DNA of 36,933 nucleotides from Planctomycetota bacterium. GTDB taxonomy: Bacteria; Planctomycetota; Phycisphaerae; Phycisphaerales; UBA1924. The stretch's first letter is position 1. Each line of letters opens with the position of its first letter. The notes beneath the pieces were generated by a model. That model did not search any database. It was given only the letters and a program-made list of their open reading frames with translations, and was not told where the DNA came from. The stretch spans positions 1-36,933 of the forward strand of contig JAJRZG010000223.1 of assembly GCA_024275365.1 (NCBI GenBank), written 5' to 3'. This document shows, in pieces, positions 1-9,566 of this stretch. The position numbers and the translations under genes are program-made.

Positions 1-335
1 CTCAGGTGCTCATAGATGCGCCTCGCCAGGACTTCCGTCGTCGGGTCCTCCCCCTCAAAGACAATCACCCGCTCCTTGAGTTCCTCCTGCAAACAGGCCA
101 GCAGCGGGTCCTCAGCGTTCACAATCAGGGCGTGGTCATACCGGTCAAGCATCTCCGCCAACGCAAGCTTGATCGTCTTGAAGTCGCAGACCATGTCGTT
201 GGCGTTGAGTGTCTCTCGGCTGACGACCACCTCCACCCGCCTCGAATGGCCGTGCGGATATCGACACCGCCCCGGATGTTTGAGCAGCATGTGCCCACTT
301 TCGATCTCAAATGCCTTGCAGACTCGGTATTTCAT
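1..335 (-). CDS. queD: 6-carboxytetrahydropterin synthase QueD-like (3' end outside window)
   Basis: Manual translation of the minus strand from ATG at 335: MKYRVCKAFEIESGHMLLKHPGRCRYPHGHSRRVEVVVSRETLNANDMVCDFKTIKLALAEMLDRYDHALIVN...; PHGHS/NANDMVCDF/DHALIVN motifs of the QueD/PTPS family; adjacent to queE and queC. Confidence 0.88.
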   Translation of the reverse strand, partial: MKYRVCKAFEIESGHMLLKHPGRCRYPHGHSRRVEVVVSRETLNANDMVCDFKTIKLALAEMLDRYDHALIVNAEDPLLACLQEELKERVIVFEGEDPTTEVLARRIYEHL

Positions 336-428
336 CCCCCAAGCCTACGACAGACACCCCCACCAAAGCCGAATCCACCCTCTCCCCTGCTTCTATTTGC
401 TCTTTGCTGATTTGCCACTTGCCATTTC

Positions 429-1145
429 CTAAGTCCCCAGCCGATTCCCGAACAGCTCGACATGCAGCCGATGGCAATACCGCCACCCCCGCTCCACACA
501 CGCCTCGACCACCCATGAGACCAACTCCGGCTTGGGCACAACTGTTCCCTCGGGCATCAACTGCACATCCCCCGGCTGCCAGCCCGAAAGCTGCCCGAGC
601 ACCCCCTCGATCTCGGTGAGGTCTGCTTGCTTACAGACCACAAACTTGAGTTGCCGATCCGGAGACCCCTCGAGTAGTCGCTGGAGCACCCCGACATCCA
701 GCCGCCGCTTCTCGTGCCGAGCCCGCCACACGCCCAGCGGGTCGCGAGTGTCTCCCTCTGCCGGCATCGAGTTGGCCAGCTTCGGGCTGATGCTCATCAG
801 ATCACACGCGACTTCCCGAAAGACCGTCCCAGCCGTCTCGATCGTGACATGCAGCCCCGCTCCGCGCAGCCCTTGGGTCAGTGCGCCAACCTCTTCAAAC
901 ATCATGGGCTCACCACCCGTCACCACCGCGTGTGCCACTCCGCTCGCCCGCCCCTCCTCAACCAACCCCGCAATCTCACGCTGCTCGCCCGCAGCCTCCC
1001 AACTCGCATAGGGCGTATCGCACCATCCACACCGCAAGTTACACCCCGCCACCCGTACAAACCAGCTCGGTACACCCGTGAGCTTGCCCTCACCCTGAAG
1101 CGAAACAAAAGTTTCTGCAATCGGGAGGGCTGTGCTGCTCATCAT
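429..1145 (-). CDS. queE: 7-carboxy-7-deazaguanine synthase (radical SAM)
   Basis: ETFVSLQGEGKLTGVPSWFVRVAGCNLRCGWCDTPYA with CxxxCxxC cluster motif and VVTGGEPM; next to queD and queC. Start placed at ATG 1145 rather than the ORF-track start. Confidence 0.93.
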   Translation of the reverse strand: MMSSTALPIAETFVSLQGEGKLTGVPSWFVRVAGCNLRCGWCDTPYASWEAAGEQREIAGLVEEGRASGVAHAVVTGGEPMMFEEVGALTQGLRGAGLHVTIETAGTVFREVACDLMSISPKLANSMPAEGDTRDPLGVWRARHEKRRLDVGVLQRLLEGSPDRQLKFVVCKQADLTEIEGVLGQLSGWQPGDVQLMPEGTVVPKPELVSWVVEACVERGWRYCHRLHVELFGNRLGT

Positions 1146-1163
1146 TAGGTTCCGTTTGTTTTT

Positions 1164-1318
1164 ACCACAGAGGGCACAGAGGTACACAGAGGAAAGACAA
1201 AGAGACAATGGTTGGCACGGCTCTCCGAGCCGTGAGTGGTATTGTTTTCACTCGCACGGCTCGGAGAGCCGTGCCACCAATCTGTCTTTCCTCTGTGTAC
1301 CTCTGTGCCCTCTGTGGT
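1164..1318. repeat. Nested inverted repeat between queE and queC: 36-bp perfect outer arms (1164-1199 / 1283-1318) and 21-bp perfect inner arms (1214-1234 / 1255-1275)
   Basis: Outer accacagagggcacagaggtacacagaggaaagaca pairs with tgtctttcctctgtgtacctctgtgccctctgtggt; inner ggcacggctctccgagccgtg pairs with cacggctcggagagccgtgcc. Confidence 0.95.
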
Positions 1319-1348
1319 GAATCTTTTTTCTGAATCCTCATCACGACA

Positions 1349-2059
1349 TCACACATACACCGTTGGGTCTTCTATCCCTGCTGCAAGAAACCCCCGCCGA
1401 CGAATCTCGCACGACTCACACTTGCCGCACGCTCCTCCCTCGTTGTCCGGGTCATAGCAGGAATGCGTCAATCCATAGTCCACACCAAGCCTCACACCCT
1501 CGTGGATAATCTCTGCCTTCCCCATCGCCATCAACGGTGTCTGCACGCGCAGGCCCCGCCCCTCAACCCCCGCCTTTGTCCCCTCGTTTGCCGCTCGCAC
1601 AAACGCCTCGATAAACCCCGACCGACAATCCGGATACCCCGAATAGTCCACCGCGTTCACCCCCACAAAGACATCCCTCGCCCCCACCACCTCGGCATAT
1701 CCCGTTGCGATCGATAAAAACACCAGGTTCCTCGCCGGCACATAGGTCACCGGGATGCCCGGCTTCGCGCCCAACTCTTCACTGGAATCTTCACAACCGT
1801 CCCCCTTAGGCACCTTAATGTCATCGGTCAGCGCACTCCCCCCAATCGCTCGCAGATCGACCTTCACCACTCGATGTTCGACCGCCCCCAGGCTTGCTAC
1901 CACCTGCGCAGCAGCCGCCAGCTCGAACCGGTGCCGTTGTCCATAGTCAACGCTCAGGCAATAACACGCAAACCCTCGTTCGCGCGCCATCGCCAACACC
2001 GTCGCGCTATCGAGCCCTCCCGAGAGCAACACCACCGCAGCTTGTCTGGTTCCGCTCAT
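1349..2059 (-). CDS. queC: 7-cyano-7-deazaguanine synthase
   Basis: [21 protein letters not shown] (PP-loop SGGLDS), [34 protein letters not shown] zinc cysteines. Confidence 0.95.
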   Translation of the reverse strand: MSGTRQAAVVLLSGGLDSATVLAMARERGFACYCLSVDYGQRHRFELAAAAQVVASLGAVEHRVVKVDLRAIGGSALTDDIKVPKGDGCEDSSEELGAKPGIPVTYVPARNLVFLSIATGYAEVVGARDVFVGVNAVDYSGYPDCRSGFIEAFVRAANEGTKAGVEGRGLRVQTPLMAMGKAEIIHEGVRLGVDYGLTHSCYDPDNEGGACGKCESCEIRRRGFLAAGIEDPTVYV

Positions 2060-2122
2060 GCCCGATCGTACGCCTCATACGGCTCCCGCTTGAAACTCGT
2101 GCGAAGAAGGAGGAGAGAAAGA

Positions 2123-2190
2123 GAGCCCCTCGCGCAAGCGAGGGCATGGTGTGGCCCCTGCTCTCACTCCCTCGCTTGCGCGAGGGGCTC
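2123..2190. repeat. 22-bp perfect inverted repeat upstream of queC
   Basis: gagcccctcgcgcaagcgaggg (2123-2144) pairs with ccctcgcttgcgcgaggggctc (2169-2190). Confidence 0.9.
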
Positions 2191-2240
2191 CATACAAGGG
2201 ACGAAGTACCCCAGGGCACGAGTTTCAAGCGGATTTCGTA

Positions 2241-4995
2241 TCAGGCTGCATCCTGCGCCTGTCCCGCACTCAGTCGAGCAAGCACACCAGCGACGACATT
2301 CATCCCCTGGTCCATCCCCAGCACATCGTCGCACCCCACAGCCAAGAGTTCCTGGATCACCTCGTCGTCCTCGCTGGTCCGCACAATCACCGGCTCACCC
2401 ACCCCGGACTTCCGCAGCATCCGCACGGCATACTTCACCTTGCCCGCCTCGAGCCCGGCATCGAACACGATCACCGAATGGGGGCGTCCTGCTTTTTGTG
2501 CTGCCGAGGCCAACCCCATCCCCCGTCGCTCATCCTGCGCCAACTCCACCCTCGCTCCCGCTGCGTCAAGGGCGAAGAGCAACTCCCGCGAAGTGTTGAG
2601 CGAATCGGTCACGACAAGAATCCGCCGATCAACCAGCACCCGCTCGCGCTGGCCACAGATCTGTCCCACAACCTCGTCCATACACCCCGTGTTACCGTCC
2701 TGCGATGCGACCGAGATATCGATCACATTATCGACCACTGCCACCAGATGCTCAGCGTCAAGCCTCACCTGCTCGAGCACCCGACCTCGCTCGAGCACAT
2801 CCGTCCGCTTGTTCTCAAGCACACGCACCGACCCCAAGAGCGACACCAGAGGTGACCGCAGTTCCACCGCCATCGAGTGGACCGAACGCCGCTGCGCCTC
2901 ACGAGCCACCTCGACATCCGCAGCCAACCGCTCCCCCGCAATGATCCCCCCGAGCACCTCGCCCAGCGACCGGAGCGTCTTCAGCACATCACGATCCTTT
3001 GGCGGATGCGGAGCGGTATAAAGAAACAGCACACCACAACCCTCGCCACTGGCCATCATCGGCACGATGTACTGCCCATACGCCTCGGTGCCGTCGTGCT
3101 CGTGTTCATGCCGCGGATCGCTGAAACAGTCGTCACACACCAGCACCTCACCCCCGCCCTCCTCGCGGCCCATCGCCGCCCGACCGCACAGCGACGACCC
3201 AACCGAGATCGTCGCCTCACGCTCCAGGAACCCCTCCGAGAACTCCCCAACAGTCGTCAACAGGCCGAGCGTGTCACCATCTGCCAGATATATCCCCCCC
3301 TTGTGCTGCACCTGCAAGCAGTCAAGCTGCACCAGGCGCTCAATCACCTGTCGGCAACGGTCGGCGAGCGATATGTCGCTGTTGTGGAGCGTCTCCCGAA
3401 CCTCTGACTCCATCCCCGCCAGCTCCGCCTCGATCCACAGCCTTCGTTCTGATTCCACTTCTTTTGTGACATCGCGGTGGGTCACGACACTCGTTGTTAT
3501 CTTCCCGCTCTTCGATCGCATCGGGCTCACTTGAACATCCGCCCAATAGGTCTCCCGCTCCGGCTGAGAAGCCTCTGCCTCTTCTGCGACAGGGAGCGAG
3601 GTGTCATCGCCCACCGCCCCTGCACCCCCCCCCGGAGCATCCGAACCCGCATCGAGCTCTTGTTCTTCGTACACAATGCCTCCCGCAACCTCGCTGCGTC
3701 GTCCCCTGACGCGACACTCTCGAGCAATATGAAACCGTCCGTGTTCTCAGATGGTACACCGAGAGTCTTCCAGAACGCCGAGTTGCCATAGAACACGCCA
3801 CCCTGATTGTTCACAACACACACCGCGTCCGAAGAGGATTCCACCGCTGCCACAAGCACGCGAGACTTCTGCTCGGCAAGCTTGAGATCTGTGATCTCAA
3901 ACCTCACAGACATAATCTGTTCGAGTGTACCATGCTCGTCAAACATCCCCCTCGCGGTCGCCTTCACCCAATACGCCTTGCCGTCCTTGCTGCGGTTCTT
4001 GACCTCCCCAGACCAGGTCTTGCCCTCGTGAATATCACGATACAAGCCGGTCCACATCTCCTTGGGATGCTCCCCGCTGTTGATGATTCGATGGTCCTGC
4101 CCCAGAAGCTCTGGCAAGGTGTACCCCGAGACTTCGCAGAACTTCTTGTTGGCGTAGTTGATGACACCCTTGGCATCCGTAACGCTCACAAGCGATGCGT
4201 TATCAATCAACAGCAACAACTGCGAGTTTCGACGCTGGAGCCGCTCGCCCCGAAGCTGCGCCTGTGACGCCAACGCCTCTGCATTCGAACGCAAGATCGA
4301 CTCAGCCACCTGTGTCGCGAGTAGACGCCCCACAGTGAGCAGCGCGTCCACCTCGTGCCCCCGCATCCGGTGCGCAATCACCATCATACCGAAAGCATGA
4401 CCCTCGCTATCACGCAACGCAAAACCAGCCGCACACTCCGCCCTGGTACGGCTCAACACAGGATCACCAGGATATGTCGCACACGCCTTGAAGCCTTGAA
4501 TCACGACCGACCGCTGGGCAAACTGCTCCCACATCGTCCCCTCGGGAACAAACGGCTCGATCTGCACCGGTGCCTTACCCACAATCGAAATCACAGACGA
4601 GAGGTCGTCACCCTCACCGACGACTGCGATGTACCCCCCCACACCACCAGATTCACTCACGAGCGCGCCCAAGGCCGCCTCGCGGAACTCGCTGCATTGC
4701 AAACCCTCGACAGTATTGGATACACGCTGCGAAAACCGGCGAAACTGCTCCTGGCGCAACACCACCGGCCGAACCAACACAAGCCAACACAACGCCGGGG
4801 CGACAAAGCCGAGCAGGGTCGAATCGAGCATCACCTCGCCTGCAAAGGGCAGCCACGAAGGCTTCACCTGGTCAAGAATAACCTGAACGCGAAGTTTACA
4901 GCGATCGCCGACATCACCACGACAGTGAGCGCCATCCATGGCGCCGACAACGAAGCGGACTCGTTTCTGGTCTCTTGCTCCACAAGTTGCGCCAT
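2241..4995 (-). pseudogene. Membrane PAS/GAF sensor with HisKA-like and receiver-like C-terminus; reading frame broken twice (about 4880-4900 and at the C9 tract 3625-3633)
   Basis: Three successive frames: MAQLVEQETRNESASLSAPWMALTVVVMSAIAVNFAFRLFL (from ATG 4995); ORF 3527-4939 (second TM helix, GAF, PAS, PAS); ORF 2241-3674 (GAF, HisKA-like, REC-like). The composite matches the neighbouring paralogue 5105-8215. May be a live gene hidden by sequence errors or phase variation. Confidence 0.75.
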
Positions 4996-5104
4996 CGGCA
5001 GCCTGTCAATGCAACCCCAGATGCACACTGGATTCCTACTGCCTTAGTATAGATTGGTAACAACTCCCCACGCTGGATTTATTGGACTCAAGAGCCGCGT
5101 CGAT

Positions 5105-8100
5105 TTATGCCGCGTTTCGACCGCTGCTTTCGGCCAACAGCGACACCACTTCTGAAACCACCACTCTCCCTTGTGACCAATCCCGCACGACCCGGTCGCA
5201 ACCAGCTGCAAGCATCGTTGCCTCGGCCTCCGGCGCATCACACAGCACCATGATCGGCGCAGGGTACCCCGCCTCTCGAAGCAATCGGGGCACCACATCG
5301 ACATCCGTCTTCGCGGCCCTTGAGGTCATCACCACCAGCGAGTGGGGCCGCTCAGCACGCCACGATCCCAACGCAATCGAGATCCCAATCTCCGCCCGGC
5401 GCGTGACCTCCACAATAGCACCATGCTCACGGAACGCCCGGATGACCGATGCCGCGACCCCCTCACGATCCTCAAGGAGCAGCACCCGCACCCCTCGCAA
5501 TACCCCCACCTCGCACACACCCGAATCCTTGCTTGACCGGCGAGCAGTCGCAGCCGATGACACACCCGCCAACTCAAGGATGTTATCGACCACACTCATC
5601 AGGTGCCCGGCATTCCGCTGCACCATAGCTGTCAGCTCCTCGCGGTCCTCTGCCCCGATCCCATCTTCTCCGAGCATATCAGCCGCGGCGACAATCGAGG
5701 TCATCGGCGTGCGCATCTCCCTGCCCACCGCCAGCAGCGTTCCCGTCTGATCCTGGTGTAACCGCTCTGTCCTTTCACGAAGCCGGTCGGTCCACAGGGC
5801 GGCTGCCAGCAACTCGGCAAGACCACTCAGGAACTCGTGTCGAATCTGTTTGTACTCACCCGAGGTGTTGACATGCAGCACCAACTCCCCCATATTCTCG
5901 CCCAAATATTCCAAGGGCAGCACGATCTCACCCGCGTCATCCTCCGGTGGTGAACTCCCCTCTTCGACCGATGCCAGCACACGCATTCCCCCGTCCTCAA
6001 CCGCAAACAGCGAGCCTCTGTTCCCAAATCCGAGACACTCACTCGTGCATAAATAATCCAGAATCTCGTGCGCTCGTTCTGCAAACGGGATATCCCTCAT
6101 CAACAAAATCGACTGACACGCCATGCGCAGTGCCGCCAGGTCCTCACCAAGCTGCCGCTCAAACTCCTCATGCTCTGCCTGCTCGCGCAACCGATCTCCT
6201 GCGATTGCCGTCCCGATCTGCTCTCCAAGACGCCCCAAGAGTTTCAGCCTTGCCGTGTCCCGGCTCGGGTTCCGATCCGTCACGAGAAAGAGCACGCCTT
6301 CGAGCCGATTTCCCGAATGGAGGGGCACGATGTAGTGTCCGTGCGTCGTCTTTTCCTGGTGCTGAAGATCACGCCACAGCTCACACGCGCAATCATCACA
6401 GACTAAAACCTCAAACTCGTGTTCATCAGCACACACCAACGCGCGGCCACAAAGACACGATCCTCTCGCAACACACTGTGCTTGTTCCAAGGCCTCCGTC
6501 CCGTACGAGCCCACTGAAGTCGCCTTGCGCAGGATGTCGCCATCAGCGAGATACACACTCCCCCTTGCCTGCACTTCAAGCCCGTCGATTGCGAAAGTCC
6601 GACGCAACACCCTGCTAAGCCGATCCTCTATCAACTGGAATGAGTCGCCCAGAATCTTACTGATATCCAGCTGCGCCCCCCGACCCTCGGCCTTAAACCG
6701 GAGCCGTTCTTCCTCATACACCTGCGCGCTCACATCCCGTTGCACGCACACGCACAACCCCTCGCCCCCCTCATCCTCCCCGATCGGTGTCAGGCGAATC
6801 TCCGCCCACATCCACTCTCCCTCGGCCTCCCGGGTTTGTGTGACCGGATCGTTCTCCCCACTCGCCGACGCGCGACACAACCGAACTCGCCGTGTGAGCT
6901 CCTGGCGCGTCGCCAGCACCTCTGATACCGCATCCTTATCCTCTGCCCGATCGAGTACATCCACCAGCCGATACCCGCAGCAATCGCCTGACGCTGCGCT
7001 TGTTTGCCCACGAAAAGCCGCATTGCACAGCGTAATCACTCCAGCGCGATCCACAATGCACATCCCGTCGTGCGATGCTTCGACCGCTGCCACCAGTGAT
7101 CGGTTCCGAAGCTCGGCGTTCTTGATATCAGTCACATCAAACCGGATGCTCACAATCTCTTGAAGCTTCTGTGCATCGTCAAGAATTCCTGTCACCGCCG
7201 ACTGCAACCAATAGTACGAGCCATCCTTGTGACTATTCCGGACTTCGCCCTGCCAAACCTCACCCCGCGATGCTTTGCGGTACAGGTCCGCCCACATGGA
7301 CACAGGGTGCAGCCCGCTGTTGATAATCCGGTGATTCTCTCCGAGCAACTCTTCCCGAGAATACCCAGAGAGTGTGCAAAAGCGATCGTTCACATGCGTA
7401 ATCGTGCCCGAGGCATCTGCTGTAGTTAAGATCGCGATCGAATCGAGCAGGTCCTCCAACGCCTTCTCGCGCCGACTCGCCTCTGCACGGTCGTGCGCCG
7501 CCCGGCTCCGCATGAGTTCCGTCCCCGCCCGCGAGGCAAGCAAACGAACCAGAAGTATCGCAGACTCCGGGTCCGTCAACGGCTCAGCACCGATGACAGC
7601 AACCAACCCCAACACCTCTCCCGATGCACTCCGCATCGGCACCCCGACATAACTCACCGCCCCCACTTCCGTGAGCAACGAATCAGACGAGAATCGATCC
7701 GTGACACCGCGCACACAGAAAAACCCATCACCCTCCAGTGTCTCTTCACACGGCGACCCCGCAATGTCATACTCCACCGGCTCCATCAGCCCGTCGGGTG
7801 TCCAGCCCGCAAGGCTCCGGATCGTCTGCTCCGAGGTCAGTTCACCCACAAGGACAAGCGAGGCCTTGAACTGCCCAGCCAGGTATTGCACCAGCGCGAG
7901 GTGGAAGTCATCACCCTCCACAGCCGAAATCTGCATCATCCCCTCTGTAATCCGCTTGCTGTAATCCTTCAGTTGATGCCGAAGCGGCAGAAGAAGGACC
8001 AGAGTCACAAAGAACGCCAGACCAACCCCAAAAGCCACAGAGTCAATCAACGCCTCTTGCCACCACAGCATCCCCTCAGGGAACATCCAAGGCACTGCCC

Positions 8101-8215
8101 ACAGCAACCCAAACTCAAAGATCGCTGTCAGCAGAACCACGACGGCTACCGTGCGCCAGATCGACCGGCCCAGACCGACCCTCCAAGTTTGGCGAAAGCC
8201 GTGTACACGAGGCAT
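5105..8215 (-). CDS. Membrane PAS/GAF sensor with degenerate HisKA and pseudo-receiver; paralogue of 2241-4995
   Basis: Two TM helices (TVAVVVLLTAIFEFGLLWAVPW ... FGVGLAFFVTLVLLLPL), GAF, PAS (ITHVNDRFCTLSGYSREELLGENHRIINSGLHP), second PAS, GAF domains, HisKA-like GREMRTPM, C-terminal REC-like fold. Start chosen at ATG 8215 because the longer ORF overlaps trmB. Confidence 0.82.
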   Translation of the reverse strand: MPRVHGFRQTWRVGLGRSIWRTVAVVVLLTAIFEFGLLWAVPWMFPEGMLWWQEALIDSVAFGVGLAFFVTLVLLLPLRHQLKDYSKRITEGMMQISAVEGDDFHLALVQYLAGQFKASLVLVGELTSEQTIRSLAGWTPDGLMEPVEYDIAGSPCEETLEGDGFFCVRGVTDRFSSDSLLTEVGAVSYVGVPMRSASGEVLGLVAVIGAEPLTDPESAILLVRLLASRAGTELMRSRAAHDRAEASRREKALEDLLDSIAILTTADASGTITHVNDRFCTLSGYSREELLGENHRIINSGLHPVSMWADLYRKASRGEVWQGEVRNSHKDGSYYWLQSAVTGILDDAQKLQEIVSIRFDVTDIKNAELRNRSLVAAVEASHDGMCIVDRAGVITLCNAAFRGQTSAASGDCCGYRLVDVLDRAEDKDAVSEVLATRQELTRRVRLCRASASGENDPVTQTREAEGEWMWAEIRLTPIGEDEGGEGLCVCVQRDVSAQVYEEERLRFKAEGRGAQLDISKILGDSFQLIEDRLSRVLRRTFAIDGLEVQARGSVYLADGDILRKATSVGSYGTEALEQAQCVARGSCLCGRALVCADEHEFEVLVCDDCACELWRDLQHQEKTTHGHYIVPLHSGNRLEGVLFLVTDRNPSRDTARLKLLGRLGEQIGTAIAGDRLREQAEHEEFERQLGEDLAALRMACQSILLMRDIPFAERAHEILDYLCTSECLGFGNRGSLFAVEDGGMRVLASVEEGSSPPEDDAGEIVLPLEYLGENMGELVLHVNTSGEYKQIRHEFLSGLAELLAAALWTDRLRERTERLHQDQTGTLLAVGREMRTPMTSIVAAADMLGEDGIGAEDREELTAMVQRNAGHLMSVVDNILELAGVSSAATARRSSKDSGVCEVGVLRGVRVLLLEDREGVAASVIRAFREHGAIVEVTRRAEIGISIALGSWRAERPHSLVVMTSRAAKTDVDVVPRLLREAGYPAPIMVLCDAPEAEATMLAAGCDRVVRDWSQGRVVVSEVVSLLAESSGRNAA

Positions 8216-8327
8216 GCCCCTCCATTCGGTTCCCTGTGCCCCGGGCTGCAATACCACCACCGCAACCGCCCTCAATGGCCATATGACACCAAACTTGCCC
8301 CAGACAGCCTGCCAGGATTTAGTGCTT

Positions 8328-9182
8328 TTACTGGTGTTTTCGCAGCACACCTGCATAAAAATCCCGCCCCTCACGCCTGAACTTTCGCTCAAAGTTCGTC
8401 CCCACAAGCTCCCCGCTCCCCGCGCTCTCTTGCCGATCAAAGTCCACCAACGAAAACGGCCCCCCAGTATCCGGTTTCTTGGCCATCCCATACTCGGCAA
8501 GCAATCCCCACCCCGCCGGGGAAATCCACCGGACAAAATGCTCCATATCCCATGCCCACAGCCCGTCGTGATCTGTCACCACCCGAAGCTCACCACCTCG
8601 GGCAAGCACACGCCAGACCTCCCCCAAAAACCGGTCCTGCACCACCCGTTTCTTGTGGTGTCTCTGCTTGGGCCAAGGATCGCTGAAATAGAGATGCACG
8701 ACCCGCACGATCCCACTCGGCACCCGCCACCGTACAAAGCTCGTAGCATCGCCATGGAGCACACGCACATTCTGCAAGAGCCCCCGTTCCCGTCGCCGAC
8801 GAACCCGATCGGCAGCGTACCACGCAAACTCCCGCGCCCACTCGATCCCCAGAAAGTTCACCCCGGGCTGCAGCATCGCCTGCTGCACCAGGAATGTCCC
8901 CTTGCCAGACCCGATCTCGATCTCAAAGGGCAAGCCCGGCTCAGCAAACCACGATCGCGGATCGAGCCGCCCAGCCTCTGGGTCTCTCACAATCGCATCA
9001 GGCAACGCTGGCATTTCCGCATCACTCACTGCCACCACACCCCAACCGGGGTCCAACGCCCTTCCATGTCCAAGCCCAAACGACATCCACAACTCCCGCG
9101 CTGATATTGATCCCACAAAGAACTCGTGCTCCTGAGTACTTCGCTCCTCCGGAGCGATTCTTCTATTCTCTTCATCCTCCAC
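8328..9182 (-). CDS. trmB: tRNA (guanine-N7)-methyltransferase
   Basis: LPFEIEIGSGKGTFLVQQA, NFLGIEWAREFAWYAADR, VHLYFSDPWPKQRHHKKRVVQ motifs. Confidence 0.93.
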   Translation of the reverse strand: MEDEENRRIAPEERSTQEHEFFVGSISARELWMSFGLGHGRALDPGWGVVAVSDAEMPALPDAIVRDPEAGRLDPRSWFAEPGLPFEIEIGSGKGTFLVQQAMLQPGVNFLGIEWAREFAWYAADRVRRRRERGLLQNVRVLHGDATSFVRWRVPSGIVRVVHLYFSDPWPKQRHHKKRVVQDRFLGEVWRVLARGGELRVVTDHDGLWAWDMEHFVRWISPAGWGLLAEYGMAKKPDTGGPFSLVDFDRQESAGSGELVGTNFERKFRREGRDFYAGVLRKHQ

Positions 9183-9306
9183 ACGAGTTCATTTCAGAAT
9201 CCGAATGATACACATCCTGCTTGAAACTCGTGTGTCAGCGGGGGGCGGGTGGGGTGAAAGGGAGAGCCGTGCCACCAATGATCTCCGCGTTCGTCCATGT
9301 ATTGAA

Positions 9307-9390
9307 CAGAGCCGCGAGCGCAAGCGACCGGTTTCGGTGGATCGGCATGTGCCGGCACACGCCAACCCGTCGCTTGCGCTCAGGGCTCTG
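9307..9390. repeat. Imperfect inverted repeat (about 22-bp arms)
   Basis: cagagccgcgagcgcaagcgac (9307-9328) versus gtcgcttgcgctcagggctctg (9369-9390), two mismatches. Confidence 0.85.
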
Positions 9391-9490
9391 TTGACTCGGC
9401 CATCCCGCTGCGACGCACGAGAATTTTCCGGGATGCGTATGAGAGACCACCACAAGCCCACACCGGATTCTCCCGTAGTCCTCCCACAAA

Positions 9491-9521
9491 AAACCCGGAG
9501 TGAACGATTCACTCCGGGTTT
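9491..9521 (-). terminator. Intrinsic terminator downstream of atpA
   Basis: Perfect 14-bp stem aaacccggagtgaa / ttcactccgggttt, 3-nt loop, followed on the minus strand by further Ts. Confidence 0.9.
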
Positions 9522-9566
9522 CATCCTGTTCGTTCCAGATCAGGGCTCCATGCGCCCTGCTGGTGT

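Noticed and set aside
1164-1318. CRISPR array
   Set aside because: Repeats are nested inverted repeats with no regular direct-repeat/spacer pattern and no cas genes nearby.
8216-8536. N-terminal extension of the sensor ORF 5105-8536
   Set aside because: It overlaps the trmB coding region and lacks sensor-like sequence; start at 8215 is more plausible.
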